Source: Paratinospora sagittata (lineage: Eukaryota > Streptophyta > Magnoliopsida > Ranunculales > Menispermaceae). From it: DNA of 64,000 nt. Made by a program: the position numbers and the translations under genes. The stretch spans positions 17,306,001 to 17,370,000 of the forward strand of contig CM069607.1 of NCBI GenBank assembly GCA_035771175.1, in the 5' to 3' direction. Below, piece after piece: positions 1-11,969 of the stretch; the first letter of the stretch is position 1; each line of letters begins with the position of its first letter. The notes under the pieces were generated by a model. That model did no database searches and was not told where the DNA came from. It saw nothing but the letters and a program-made list of their open reading frames with translations.

Positions 1-353
1 CTATTATCTATTAGGTCTATATATGCCAACACATTGAAACAAACAATTTGCCGATAATGTTTATTGTACCAAAAACTTATTGAATGTTAGTTATTGTTCA
101 ATCTTTCAAAAGTTTTCAAATGTTTTAAGTTTTCAAAGTATTCTTCATTGATACTTTACTTAGTCAAAAGATTTTCATATTGAGCTTCAATTATATTCTA
201 TCTTTGAAAATCTATTTGAACTGGTTTTTACTCAAATTCTCAGCCTGGATTTATACTTAACATCAATCATGCTGATGAAGGAATTTGAAAAATAGTTCAT
301 GAGAGATACAAGTGTACTTGATTTCATATCTTAAATATTGTATCGAACTATAT

Positions 354-374
354 CAGTAGTTGTGTTAACTACTG
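354..374 (+). other. 8-bp perfect stem in LTR (CAGTAGTT / AACTACTG)
   Basis: CAGTAGTT at 354-361 pairs with AACTACTG at 367-374 across a 5-nt loop. The same position in the other LTR copies also holds a stem: CAGTAGTT/AACTACTG at 9842-9862, but AGTGACT/AGTCACT at 11608-11625 and 31117-31134. Pairing is kept although the bases differ. Confidence 0.7.
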
Positions 375-788
375 AATAAAGAACCATAAGTTTTTACGCT
401 ATATATTTTATCCATTATGAAAACTATCTGAATCTATATTTTACACTGGTCCTGCATTTTCAACTTCAATGTTTTAATAGTATCATAATGTTTTCGAAGA
501 AACACTTAATTGATTTACATATCATTCACGCTTTTCGAAACTGCACTTGAACAATACCGAACATTGAAAGGTAAACGACTGTAAGTGTATGTCTCTTGGC
601 ATTACGTATTCAAATTTATACATCTTTGTAATGCTATGCATATGAGCTTAATTATAAAGTGTTCTACTCAGTTAGAACCAACATTATTATTTTGTGTTGT
701 AATGCTGGTGTGTTTTTGAATTGAAACAACTAGAACAAGTGAATGTAGTTGACTTGATGATTTCAAGGTGAAATCATGTTAAGGTTCG

Positions 789-950
789 TCCTCACCTGTA
801 AGTAGGAAAACTGGTTCATCCTTACCTCGTAAAAGGATAGGTTCATCCTTAACCTGTAAAAGGATAGGTTATCTCTGAACCTGTAAAAGAGAAATGGTTC
901 TTCCTTATCCCGTAAAAGGAAAACGGTTCTTCCTTATATCGTAAAAGGAA
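789..950 (+). other. Array of six short hairpins with GTAA loops
   Basis: Units of about 25-30 bp each form a small stem-loop. Stems in order are TCCT/AGGA, ATCCTT/AAGGAT twice, TCTCT/AGAGA, and TTCCTT/AAGGAA twice. Loops contain CCTGTAA, CCTCGTAA, CCCGTAA or ATCGTAA. Two degraded units continue to about 1010. The stem arms change together from unit to unit, which favours selection for pairing over simple slippage. Confidence 0.7.
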
Positions 951-1019
951 CATGGGTTTTTTCTCATCCCAAAAAAAGGAAATATGGTTCATCCTTAGCC
1001 CATAAAATTTGTTTATGCC

Positions 1020-1918
1020 TTGTACTGCTCTCGACCCGATGAAGAAGTAAAAAGGGTAGTTCATCTCGAGAATGCCAAAGAAATTTGGGAAACACTCACG
1101 TTACTTCACTGTGAAAAAATTAACAATCGAGATGAAAAGCTCAAAGAGTATGATAGACTATTTGATTCCTTTGAAATATTTGAGAATAAATCTCTCGATA
1201 CGGCATGTAAAAAATATCAATCCATTCTTGTCGGAATGTAAGAACTGAATCAGGAAATACCTGTAGAAATATCTCTAGTGTATTTCTGTGATTAGCTTCC
1301 AAAGAAATGGAATGATAAGTTAATTATATTAGTTGAATATGTTGAACCATGGGAAAGGAATTTAAAAGAGTTCTGTGATCTCTTAAAACCATGGAAGGAA
1401 TAAATGAGACTAATGACCCAGTTAGAACATTAGAAGAGCCACTTGTCCACTTCAGGGTTCTAGATAGTGAGTCAGTTCATGATAACCTTCAACGTTTTAT
1501 ACGTCTAGTAAATGAACTTAAATACTTTGGAAAAAACATTTCTCACTCTACTTTAGTACAATGCTTCCTAAACAGTTTTCCTGAAAACTAGAAATATAAA
1601 GTAGATTTTCTAAACAAGTTTTCAAATCCATTTGAAATCAGTTTTCAAGAAACTGGTTATATTTTGAGTAGATTAGAAACTTCATCCGAAAGAGAAGACA
1701 TTCCTGCAAATGCACCAAACAGGAACGGAAGTGAAGTTGCTGATGATATATACACAATGAGTCAACAATCCTCAGCAAGCACATTCAGGATGCTCAATAA
1801 AAGATATCTTGATAAAACATGGAGCAAGAAGTCAGAATGGAGAACGAAGATAATGAATTATCTCAGCTACTTCAAAAAGAGACAAAGTGCACAAGTCGAG
1901 GACTTTGCAGTACCATGA
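1020..1918 (+). pseudogene. Copia/Sirevirus gag remnant (UBN2-like)
   Basis: Broken reading frames at 1020-1241, 1391-1591 and 1664-1918 resemble the UBN2 gag domain of plant Copia elements. The first holds an AKEIWETL block followed by a helical segment with KLKEYDRLFDSFEI. The second has RFIRLVNELKYFGKNIS followed by LNSFPEN, matching the usual pattern of a long helix, then GK, then LPxxW. The frames are separated by stops and shifts. No CCHC zinc knuckle is visible. Protease, integrase and reverse transcriptase should follow but are absent. It is a dead gag fragment in an internally deleted element. The family call rests on motif order seen by eye. Confidence 0.65.
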
Positions 1919-2569
1919 GGTAAAAGTCAAAAAATATGCAAAGGTATAAAAGTCACTCTCATCACTAATGTTATTATTATAATATACTTATCTGTGATAA
2001 ATGATTATCTTTAATCACGTAATGCTTAGAATGCTTAAATATTTTTGCTCATGATTAAATTATTGATGATTGGTTGATGAAATATAATTTGTAATATTGT
2101 TTATTCAACCATATGATACTTAAATTTAATTGTTCAAATTTGATTAATATTAGAGTTCAAGTATCAATGAGGATGTTGAAAATGTTTGAGGACGCTAATG
2201 TGCCTGGAGCCATTAGTTGTTCAAAAATTACTCATCATAAGGAGGACGTTGATCGGTCGCAAATGTTAGATAAATTAAACCGCCTTTAGTTACTAGGTTG
2301 TTGCATGTGTGAGTGTGTGTTAGGAGCGAGCTTATCGCTTTGTCATTATAAAACCAAACTTTTAGTGACCTAACAGTCACTTTTCACCTTTGGTTCCCTA
2401 GGACGCTTCAACAAGAACTTGCTAGGAATCGTTTCAAGAATTACCACTGAATCTTCATCTTTAACCTTTGGTAAATCTTGTTCTCTGTTCATTTTTAATC
2501 CTTTAATCTATTGTATCAGGTTTTGCCTTGTTGCCTCAGTTCTTCATATCCTTTCATTTGATTTTTTAA
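1919..2569 (+). other. Internal spacer with LTR-like GGACGCT motifs
   Basis: No coding signal is seen. The spacer contains GAGGACGCTAATGTG near 2190, GAGGACGTTGAT near 2243 and TAGGACGCTTCAA near 2400. These copy the left arm of the palindromic units that fill the LTRs. The spacer lies just before the envelope-like ORF, where an autonomous element would have the end of pol. It may act as an internal promoter or be a deletion scar; the sequence does not decide this. Confidence 0.45.
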
Positions 2570-5500
2570 TGGCACCCAAACCCGAAAAAGCTTCGCCCCT
2601 TTTCTGCAAGAAAGCGAGGTGTTTCACCTTCATCACCTCCAGATAGGAGTGTGAGACCAAGAACTGAACCAACTCAGGCCGAACTGGCAGAGGAACCCAC
2701 ACCATCTATAACCACACCTCCTATTGAAATCGTGTCTGGACCATCTCACCCACCTTCTTCTTTCCAGATGAGAAGAAATGGAGACAAAATAGAGAAGCTC
2801 ATTAACCGAGCGGTAATCGATGGATGTTTTGTCGATTTTGAGTTCTTCATTAACTCTCACCTAGACATCCTATCTTTATTCGAGTTCTAAGGCTGGACAG
2901 ATTTATTTACCTTCAATTTGAAACGATACCGCGGTCTCATCAGCCAATTCTATTTGAATTTGGTCGATAAACCCGGTTCTGGATTCACAAAACTATCTAT
3001 GGTAAAGGGAGAATCTGTTGAGATTTCTCCCAAATTCTTTTCTGAAGCATTTTCCTTGCCAAGTGATGAAAGTGCCCACATATTTTCATTCACTAAAAAT
3101 AAATTCCAATATCCAGGCTACAATAGTCTTTCTGCTCTTAATCTTGTTTCAAAGAAAAATGACCACTCATATGTCGACAAAAAACTCACAAATAAGTCCT
3201 TTGAATTAATCCCCAGAATAATCCACAACGTCATTACCCACATCATTCAGCCTAAATCCGGTAGCAGGGGTAATGTAAATGACTTAGACTTATTTTTGAT
3301 TTGGTGTATTTTGGAAAAAAATAAAGTAAATCTCGCCCACGTCCTCATGCATGTGATGAATACAGTGGTTAGTAGAGGAGGAGGTTATACATTTGGTATG
3401 TACCTCACCACTCTGTTCGAGATGTGTGGTATCGATTTTAGTAGAGAAAGCTTCAAGGAGCAGATACAACTGCATTGGTCAGACCACTATGAAATTGATG
3501 AGATACACTTATGTCCATGCATTGGACAAATGGCGTCCAATGTCAGACGTTCCACTTGAGGGAGAATCTAGTGCAAAAGATGAAACAAGAGAAGAAGATG
3601 TCTCAGCAATGGAGAAATAAGTTGCACATGTTTCGTCTACTCAAGAAGAACAGGTTGTGAAATAGGAAGCTATCACCACAGCTAACATTGAGCATGTTTC
3701 AATTGACGATGTGGAAATTGAATATACAGAGCAAGCTATTGATGCTGAAGAACATCTAATAGAAGAGGTGACCCAGATTGCTCAGGCCGTTGTTGAAGAA
3801 CATCTGAATGAGTCAGAAAATGCTAATGCAATCTTGGAGGAAATCACCGGAGAGGGAGTCAATGAGGACTCAAATAAAACCATCTCCATTTGATATCCCT
3901 GTATCAATGGAATCCCAAGACTTGAAAAAGACTGAGTCTGATGGTGAAAAATGTCATGATACAGAGGGTGATAATCTGGCTATCATACCCTATCAGGGAC
4001 ATGACATGAATGTAAAGGCTGATGAAGATAATCATATTGAAGATTTTCATGAGGCCAATGTTGAGTTCCAAGCAGAAGATGAAATGGAAAATATTCATAA
4101 GGAAAGCTCATCTGATCATGAGTCACCTTCTTATCCTTCTACCAGCAAGCCAACAAATGAATTCTTCAAATAAAAAGATTTCCTGAGAAGAGTGAGAGAG
4201 GATCAGATTTTTGTCATGGCTCAGCTAATGACTCGTTTAGAACATAATCAAGTTCAGCTGAAAAATGAGATATTGGCAGAGGTCCAAGATTCCTTGAAAT
4301 CTCAGGAAAGAGTTAAAATTAATGAGATGAAAGAATTTAACTCTCACATGATCCAGGCAACTGAATTGCTCGAGAAAGTGACATGAAAAATGGACCAACA
4401 GTTGAGTGTCATGCGATCCTTTCCCACTTCATCAATCAAAAATGATTTGGTTAAGGATATTCCAGAAAACATTCAACAGATGCAACCATTCATGAAAGCC
4501 TTCGCTGCATCAATTATAAAAAGATCATCAAGCTCTCAACCTCCTCAAGACAGACCTCAAGCATCACAGAGTCACTCAACCCAAGCTACATCAAGCCATA
4601 CTTCGAGTATTGTGACTGCAGAAGATTTTTGAAGAACTTCAAAGCTTACGAGGAAAAGTGGTTGAGACCTCTAAAGATAAGTCCATTTCTGACACTTTAC
4701 AATCGGTTTTGGATGCTATCTTGGATCAGGTAACTAGCAAGACAATGTTTGATCCAGTGTTGCAAGCCATCTCTAGTTTGAAAGAGAATTTAGATACTGC
4801 TAGGCCAGCACACATAGAGGATGATAGACTAACCAAGATTCTATACTCGGTTACTCGTACTTTTGAAAAGCTTCACAACTTGGAGAACAAGATGTTTTTC
4901 CTTGCCACAAGCATTATGGATCTGTCTATACTGTCATCACAGCTGCAGATCGAGTGGAAGGAGTAGTAGGCTTCTTTGAAGACCTCTTCAAGGCAATGAA
5001 CAGTAGGATGCATTCTATTGTTTAGTATATTACCTCAAGCATGAAATTTTTTGCTATGCTCTTTCATTTGTTAGAGAAGAAAGGTGTAAAGGTTCCACCT
5101 GCACCAAGAGCTTCAGCCTTCACACGTCCCCAAGGACCTAAGGAGTCTGACTAACTTCTTGGAATATTAGAATGTGAAGACGAAGAAGCATCTGATGAAG
5201 AGCTTCTCCATAGAATTAGTAGAAAAGTGTCTCCACCCCCGGATCCCTCATCTGAGACTTTTCCTGATCCCAAACGCAAGCGACCAATCAGGCCAGAATT
5301 TAAAGGTCATACATTTTCTCCTAATTTTGCTCAAGGTCTTGAGGAACGGAAAGCTAAAGGCTTCAAACCCAGTCCACCTCTTGATCCATTTAAATTTGGT
5401 GTTTCTAAGCATGCTCATGAAAAATTCATTGAAAAATCTAGCCAGGGTGTTGTAAATGACGAATCTATCAAAAGTGTGAGAAAAAACTCAAGGGGTTCCT

Positions 5501-5612
5501 CAAAACCATGTGCGCCCCAGAAACCCAAGGAATTTGAACCTAGTTCTAGTAGATCCAAGAAGGATGAAGAGCCTGAGAGAAAGAGGAAAGGGAAGTATCC
5601 TAGTATGAGCTA
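2570..5612 (+). pseudogene. Sirevirus envelope-like / putative plant transposon protein ORF
   Basis: A long broken ORF starts near ATG 2570 and ends with a basic, proline-rich tail at 5612. Residues encoded by 2918-3559 contain FYLNLVDKPGSGF, then VKGESVEISP and then FSLPSDE. This is the pattern of the putative plant transposon protein domain found in envelope-like ORFs of Sirevirus elements. The middle part (3700-4970) is acidic and then helix-rich, likely coiled coil, and is followed by Ser/Gln-rich linkers. The tail has KKDEEPERKRKGK. At least five stops or frameshifts break it (for example TAA at 2888-2890, TGA at 3557-3559, TAA at 4171-4173). Its place, after pol would have been and before the polypurine tract, is the SIRE1 layout. 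Function is unproven in the family. Confidence 0.6.
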
Positions 5613-5918
5613 AGCCTACCCACTTTTTAATGTTTTCAAAAGGGGGAGAAGAGAATGCAGATGTTAAGGTTAAGTTGGCTCAAGATGGAAGCTACAAGTC
5701 AGGGAGAGTTCATCTGAGTTTCTGTACAATATATTGACTGTATAATATCATGTTCTTGTATATTGTGATTGTATTCATCTTGTAATTCATATATTGAAAT
5801 CAGATATACTTGACATGCTTGCAAATATTCTTGACATACTTGATACTTTAAATTTGTTATATGTTTGAGTACATGAATATAATTATCCGCATAATCTCTA
5901 AGTATTTGAAATCATCAA

Positions 5919-5930
5919 AAAGGGAGAAAT
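5919..5930 (+). other. Polypurine tract of Sirevirus-like element
   Basis: AAAGGGAGAAAT lies directly before the LTR start TGTTATCTCAATGG at 5931. This is the expected site for plus-strand priming and fixes the LTR boundary. Confidence 0.75.
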
Positions 5931-6286
5931 TGTTATCTCAATGGACCCCATGTCATGAATGTTTTGATGATTCCAAATATCTCCAATCTGTGAATCTAAT
6001 GATCCTGCCAAGTGTTTCAGATTTATCAAGAATCAAGATCAAGGAGCTGAGCTCATAAGCCCATTGAACATCACAAGTAAAGTTCCAAGTCTGTCAACAC
6101 TTAGAATGTAAAGTTTATCAATCAATTTGCTCTCAGCAAGGTTTAATCATTTTTCTATTTTGTTCATATGCTTTACAGTATTTCAAATGATTTAACTTCT
6201 CTATGATTAATTTAAAATTTATCGAGTTTTTATTCGCATTCATCGTATTTTTAATTGCAAGTCAAAACTACTTTTCCAGAGTCTTT

Positions 6287-6593
6287 CAGGACGCTAATCT
6301 TTTAGCAACACCCTCCTGGACTTGATGAGTCAGAACGTTGATAAAAAATTAGGACGCTCAAGGTTGAATTGGACTAATTCATAAGGACGCTTACTTGTAA
6401 GAAGCGGCCTCCCTTTAGTCAACCTTTGAAAGTGTTAGGACGCTGACTCAGCTTCAACTCGTTCAAAGTTCTCATAGTTTTCAATTGATTTCTATCTTTA
6501 AGGACGCTGATAATTATAAGTTGAATAAACTGTCAAGATGCTTCTTGTATAAGAGCGCCCTCATCCTTATAATCAACTTAATAAGTTTCAGGA
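6287..6593 (+). repeat. Palindrome cluster in LTR copy A, part 1
   Basis: Repeated units open with AGGACGCT, or variants such as AGAACGTT, and close with an imperfect complement such as AGCGCCCT or AACACCCT about 10-20 bases on. The cluster continues at 9027-9228 beyond the Ty3 solo LTR. Confidence 0.65.
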
Positions 6594-6598
6594 CACTT

Positions 6599-9026
6599 TG
6601 TAACACCCTGTAGTTTTAATTAACTACATACGTTAAATTACACGTATCTCGAGATGTATAATACACATATTTTATACGTAGGAGGTCAATTGTATGTGTG
6701 TATATGAATACATGTGAAATAAGTGAATTGAGTTATAAATTAAATTTAGAAAATGGTGTAGATTGAAATTGAATTATTAAATGAATTATATAAATGAGAT
6801 GAGTTGAATTCAATGAAATTTGATGGAGGAGTTGGTTATTAAGGGGAGCCTAGGAGCATGGGATCATATTAAACCATGCTCATCCACTTCTCTTTTAAAC
6901 GCCAACGATTTTGATTGATAAAAAAAAAATTAATTTAAAAGATGTTGCAGAAGAACGAATGAAAAGAAAGAAGACAGAGAAAGGAAAAAACGAGGGAAAC
7001 GACGAATTCGCGGCCAATTTTGACGTGCCGGTAAGCTATTTTTGCTATTTTTTGTCGTAAAATTAATCTTTAACTAGTGTTTGACGATTCTAGCTGAGTA
7101 ATTTTAGCTATGGGAGTTGTTTTACAATATTTTCAAAATTGGGGTTTTTACCCAACTTGGATGAAAATTTGTTCGAAAGGTGGAAAAACACTCCCTAGAC
7201 AGTAGGAGCCCCGAATATGTGGTTTGATTTCATTTATTTGTTCATTTGGAATTTTTATGGCTTTTGGAAATTTGTTGGAAGTTAGAGTTATATTGAAAAC
7301 CTTTCGAATCATATTAAAACCCAATGAAACTCCAGTTTAAGGCTATAGAATGGTAGAATGAACTGTTGTGAGTCCATCGATGTTAATTGTATGATTTTTT
7401 GAGACCGTTTGACAATTTTAGTAAAAATTATCCATGTTTCCAATGAACAGTGACGTGAACAGTATCGTGATTTTTGGATATGATTTGATATTTTTAGTAA
7501 CTAAATATATGATTTTGGTGAGAAATATTTACTGTCGTGACCTTCGCGAACGTGTAAAATCTTAGTAAAATATCTGTTGAAAGTAGTAGAATGGTAGTAT
7601 GACGGATTTTACACGTATCGATGTGGACAGAATAATTTTAGGAATGTATTATATTTTTAATAAAATTGATATATGTTCTAGGAGAAAAATAAAATTGAGA
7701 ACTATTGAAAATATGAATTGGAAATCTATTTCACTGTTCTTTCTTGTGGAAATATCTAGATTGACTACAGAAACAAGATAGTAGTTTCTTCAACTGCTTA
7801 TAAGTTCTAAATTGAGTTGGAATTTAAAGTCACAGAATGTGTATAATATTTTTTAGGTTGATCTTTATTATTGGTGATTTGAAGTGAGTTGAGAAATTAA
7901 ATATGTAAATAGATATGAATAAATGAAATTGAATTATGGAGTGGTTGTGACAGGTTGAGTTAGTTGGATTTAAATTAGAGCTGGACTCGAAAGCGACGGT
8001 GATTGTAATTAAGTTGAAAAGTCCTGTACTGTGAGTATATTTTCTTGATTTTGGTTCTTGTATGGCATTTTATATATGAAATGTTTGAATGTAAATATGT
8101 TATGCATATATTGTTGCATTGTGTTTTAATTTGCATTCATAAATGATTTCTTTTTAGCATTGGAGCATGTGAGACTTGCAAAGGCAAGTTGGTGTCATTT
8201 CGTTATAAATTAGACCCGGATGAGTGTTATGCGTAACCTCATTGTCAGTAGGCCTGTCCTAACAAGGATTGGAGATCCTCGAAATGACTGTAAATTGGGT
8301 AATGAAAGGTTGTGGCTACCTTGTAACTGCCATACAAGGGTGAGACCCGCTCTCTTGCCTTGAAAGAGGGAGATTGTGGATTTCGTGGAAAAGGATGCAT
8401 TGTTTTCTTGAAAACTCATGAAATTTATGTTGTTGACATGTATAATATCTTCGTTGAATGATGCATGTGTGTAATAATTGTTTGAAATGATTTTAAATGT
8501 CATATTTCCCTAAATGCATATAATTGCCATATCAAGAAATATATTCACTGAGTTGTTGTTTGCTCACTCCATTTCCTTCAATATTTCAGGTACAGAGTTA
8601 AAAGGAAAAGACGAAAGTAGATACGTGATTTAGATTCTTATGTTGTTAATGTACGTGTATGCGAAGGAAATGGATTATATTTGCTTTATTTTCAAATGAA
8701 TATATATCACATTCTACATATATATATTATCACATAGATGGGTTGTACATGGATTTTGATTTGATATTTTGGGTTATACAATGCTTGTGATGATGAAATG
8801 AGATGATCATATATATATATATTGGATTTGATTTGTGGTATATCGGAGAAAATGTGTGAAATGTCCATTTTTATGGGGAGATGCTGTCAAAATTTCTAAA
8901 AATTTTAGGAATTATTGTGAATGTCTGTTGAGGTTGACAGTGTATTGTATATTGTATATGGGTACGTACAGTGTATAGTACACTGTGCCGGTCATGACAT
9001 CAGCCTACGTCAGGGGCGTCGTGACA
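6599..9026 (+). mobile_element. Ty3-type solo LTR, 2.4 kb
   Basis: The stretch starts TGTAACACCCTGTAG and ends GGGGCGTCGTGACA. Direct flanks are CACTT (6594-6598) and CGCTT (9027-9031), a 5-bp target duplication with one change. Joining the flanks restores the sequence seen uninterrupted at about 10675 and 30210 (TTAGGATGCTTACTGTCC, TTCAGGACGCTTACCGTCC). A related LTR is at 44833-46940. It has no internal domain, so it is a solo LTR left by recombination between the two LTRs of an element. The TGTAACACCC start is common in plant Ty3 chromoviruses; the exact clade is not determined. Confidence 0.8.
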
Positions 9027-9841
9027 CGCTTATTATCCTTCAGCATACTTAATATTATTTAAAAAATAGTTTTCAAATTTCAGGACGCTCACTTGTGAGT
9101 AGCACCCTCGTACTTTTCATGTTTTAAAACAAAGCAGTACGCTAATTGTCGATTAGCGCCCTCATGATTTAAGTCGTTTAAGTGTCATAGTAAATCATGA
9201 CGCTTACAGGTCAGTAGAACCCTCAAAGGAGCAAAATGATATTTCTACTGTTCTGGCACATACATCCTTTTAGCCACCTTTTCAGAACAACTTTTCGTAC
9301 AAAAAGTCAACTTTCTGTATTTGTAAGAGATATTCTCAGATTCATGAACCACGTCTCTTAAACTTTCCTTATTTGTGAATCTGGAGAAAATCAGAATGTT
9401 CATAAAACGTGCAGTTGCCATTTTCATGATACATTCTAGATGTTGTGAGTAGACGTTCATATTTGAAATTCAAATGAACAACAACTTCATCTCTACAAGT
9501 CTATATATACTAGCACTTAACAATCTGTTAAGACCACCGAAAATTCTGAAAGCCCAAACACTTTTTGAAAGTTAGTCGAATTTTCATCTTATTCAAAAAG
9601 CTTAAGTTATTCTACTATCAAAGTGTTTTATTTGAATCTTTGCTTATTCAAAAGATTTTCATACTGAGCTAAAATTCTATCTTTATCTGAAAATCTATTT
9701 GAAAGTTTGAACTGTTTTCACTCAAATTTTTCAGCACTGTTTTAACTTATATCATTCTTGCTAGAAGAAAATTTTGAGAGATAGTTCATAGGATACAGTT
9801 GTACTTAATTTCATATCTTGTATACTATATCGAGGTTGTAA

Positions 9842-10083
9842 CAGTAGTTAGATAAACTACTGAGTTGATATTCCTATATTCAACAAGGTTAGGTCTTCTT
9901 ACACCAGTAAGTTGAGAAATGGTAGTTCTCACACCCGTAAGTTGAGAAAGCTTAGGTTTGTCTCACACCCGTAAGTTGGGATAGGTTGGTATCAAGCCTG
10001 CAAGTTGAGCAGTGTAACAGTTGTTCTCACACCCTCAAGTTGAGAAAATGTGTAACAGTTTGATTCTCATTTGTAAGAGAATC
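9842..10083 (+). other. Structured LTR region: stem plus hairpin array (copy A)
   Basis: The CAGTAGTT/AACTACTG stem is at 9842-9862. Hairpins follow: TTCTTA/TGAGAA near 9896, TTCTCA/TGAGAA at 9926, TCTCA/TGGGA at 9961 (closed by a G-U pair), TCAA/TTGA near 9992, TTCTCA/TGAGAA at 10024, and GATTCTC/GAGAATC at 10062-10083. Most loops read CACCCGTAAGT or close to it. A GGAGGTTAGG block and an AGTGG/CCACT pair follow before CACTATAAA. Confidence 0.7.
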
Positions 10084-10409
10084 CCTTAATGATAAGGTTT
10101 AAAATCATAACTAAGGAGGTTAGGTAGTGGAAGTAGGCAAGTAGCCGAACCACTATAAAATGACTGTGCATATTTATTTATATTCCACACTTTAACTTTG
10201 CCATTGTATTTAATTTTAAATTGTCTAAGTGTCCAATTCACCCCCCCCTCTTGGACATACCTGAGCCAACAGTAGAACCTTCTCTGCCATTTGATTCAGC
10301 ATTATGCATGACAGCATGTCTTAGTCAAATTGGTTTTCGATCGTTTGCATATTTGCATGATTTATCGAGCTTTAATCGAGAAATCAAAAACTGCTTTTAT
10401 AGAGTCTTT

Positions 10410-10914
10410 CAGAATGCTAATATTTTAGCAGTGCCCTCCTGAACTTGATGAGTTAAGACGCTGACATTCATTCGAGGTTGAATTGAACTGATTCATTAGG
10501 ACGCCTACTTGTAAGTAGCGGCCTCCCTTTAGTCAACCTTTGAAAGTGTCAGGACGCTGACTTAATTTCAGCTCACTGAAAGTTCTTTTAGTTTTTAATT
10601 GATTTCTATCTTTAAAGACGCTACCTAGATAGGAGCGCCCTCATCCTTAGAATCAACTTAATAACTTTTAGGATGCTTACTGTCCTTCAGTGCACTTAAT
10701 ATTATTTCAAAATTGTTTTAAAATTTTACGACGTTTACTTATGAGTAGCGTCGTCGTGCGTTTAATTGTTTTAAAACAAAGCAAGACGCTAACTGTCGAG
10801 TAGTGTCCTCATGATTTAAGTCGTTTTAATCTCAAAGTAAGTCAGGACGCTTACGAATCATTAATGCCCTCACTTCATTGTTCAGCAGGACGTTGATGCT
10901 CCATGAGCGCCCTC
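10410..10914 (+). repeat. Palindrome cluster in LTR copy B
   Basis: About ten units of the AGGACGCT..AGCGCCCT type, several degraded (for example AGAATGCT..AGTGCCCT at the start). Spacing is 40-60 bp and unit order matches copy C. Confidence 0.65.
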
Positions 10915-11607
10915 AAGGAACAAAATGACAAAGTTGATATTATGTGTCAGGACGCTAATTCAACAATGCTATTGTTCCGACACTGACACTATTATAGCTT
11001 ACTTTTTCAAAACCGTACAATAACTTTTCAGAATCGTATAACAACTTTTTCAGAACTTTTTTGAACGTTCTAATACTTTGTCAGAACATTCATTTTTCGT
11101 GAATGATCAGATGATTCAGGTGCTATCGCCGTAATATGCACAGAGCTGAATCGATCCATTTTGAGAAAGAATGTAGACTTTGTAATTGACATAACCTAGA
11201 CCGCCAAAATTCACCAAGTCCATTGCGCCTCTGTTATTTCGATATATATGTGCTGCCTTAGAGTAAAAAAACAACGAATCAATAGGAAAACTGATATTCA
11301 TTCAAAAACATATTAACAGTTTTCACTTGTGCGAAAAACTTTTGAAAGTTAGTCTACTACTCTTTGTGTTTGAACTTATGATCTTTTTGAAAGAAAAACA
11401 TCAAGTCTTTTAGAGTGATTGATCTTCATCTTCATCATTTTCAAGATCCATTGAAGAAGACAAAAGCTCTTTGAACCTGTTTTCAGCCAAACATCATCAT
11501 ACATATTTTGTTGAATCTGTGGTAACAAAAGGTTCAATCCAAAGCCTTGTATATATCACTTTGATTCTGAGTAAAGGGGATCATATCTCATCTTGTATTC
11601 AGTTTGT

Positions 11608-11749
11608 AGTGACTAATTAGTCACTGGGCTAGAGCAAGTGTTGTTCAAAGTTATAACGATTTTCTCACACCCGAAAGTTGAGAAACGGTAGCTCTCACAC
11701 CCGTAAGTTGAGAAAGTGTACCGGTTTGATCTTTACCCGTAAGAAGATC
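11608..11749 (+). other. Structured LTR region: stem plus hairpins (copy B)
   Basis: An 18-bp perfect palindrome AGTGACTAATTAGTCACT (11608-11625) is followed by hairpins TTTCTCA/TGAGAAA (11661-11685), CTCTCA/TGAGAA (near 11692-11714) and GATCTT/AAGATC (11728-11749). Loops are CACCCGAAAGT, CACCCGTAAGT and TACCCGTAAG. Confidence 0.7.
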
Positions 11750-11969
11750 CATAGTGGAGTTTGAACAAATCCTAACTGAGGAGGTTAGGTAATGGATGTA
11801 GGTGAGGCTGAACCACTATAAATCCTGATTGCATTTTTTCTTTTACATTTATTGTATTTCTTTGCTATATTTTGTTTAATCTGTTTTCAATATTCCGCAC
11901 ATTATTAAGAAAGGTTAAAATCTACTAAGTGTTCAATTCACCCCCCTCTTGGACATATCTTGGCCAACA

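Larger units (their letters stand above)
1..1015 (+). repeat. Degenerate Sirevirus-type LTR, 3' portion
   Basis: From about 100 to 420 this stretch aligns by eye with 9590-9870 in the LTR that ends at 10271. Shared blocks include AAAAGATTTTCATA, GAAAATCTATTTGAA and the CAGTAGTT..AACTACTG stem. It is probably the 5' LTR of the same old element, or a related copy that begins left of the window. The usual LTR end (CCCCCCTCTTGG ... CCAACA) and the primer-binding site are missing. Sequence runs from a hairpin array straight into the middle of gag, so a deletion removed the LTR end and the gag start. Similarity to the other LTR is partial, so an old insertion or a different subfamily is likely. Confidence 0.65.
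5931..10271 (+). mobile_element. Sirevirus-type 3' LTR (copy A), split by a Ty3 solo LTR
   Basis: The LTR begins TGTTATCTC after the polypurine tract and ends CTTGGACATACCTGAGCCAACA at 10271. Without the 2.4-kb insertion at 6599-9026 it is about 1.9 kb, close to the 2.0-kb copy at 29537-31536. Parts in order are an AT-rich 5' third, a cluster of AGGACGCT..AGCGCCCT palindromes (6287-6593 and 9027-9228), the CAGTAGTT/AACTACTG stem (9842-9862), an array of GTAA-loop hairpins (9895-10083), a GGAGGTTAGG..CCACTATAAA block and the CCCCCCCCTCTTGG end. The right flank GTAGA (10272-10276) falls inside another LTR of the same family, so this element probably inserted into it. Confidence 0.8.
10272..11969 (+). 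mobile_element. Sirevirus-type LTR (copy B), 5' part displaced
   Basis: It ends CCCCCCTCTTGGACATATCTTGGCCAACA at 11969. It carries the same parts as copies A and C: the palindrome cluster at 10410-10914, the AGTGACTAATTAGTCACT palindrome at 11608-11625, the hairpin array at 11661-11749 and the GGAGGTTAGG..CCACTATAAA block. The first 250 bp or so found in copy C are missing here. The missing part is expected left of the window, because the element ending at 10271 seems to have inserted into this LTR. The right flank enters a MULE transposase coding region, so this LTR disrupted that gene. Confidence 0.7.

Noticed and set aside
789..1010. CRISPR-like spaced repeats
   Set aside because: Units are contiguous, degenerate hairpins within a plant retrotransposon LTR; there are no unique spacers and no cas genes.
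849..1064. 71-codon minus-strand ORF with repeated YPF/FYG-like units
   Set aside because: It is the reverse of the hairpin repeat array, so the peptide repeat is only an echo of the DNA repeat.
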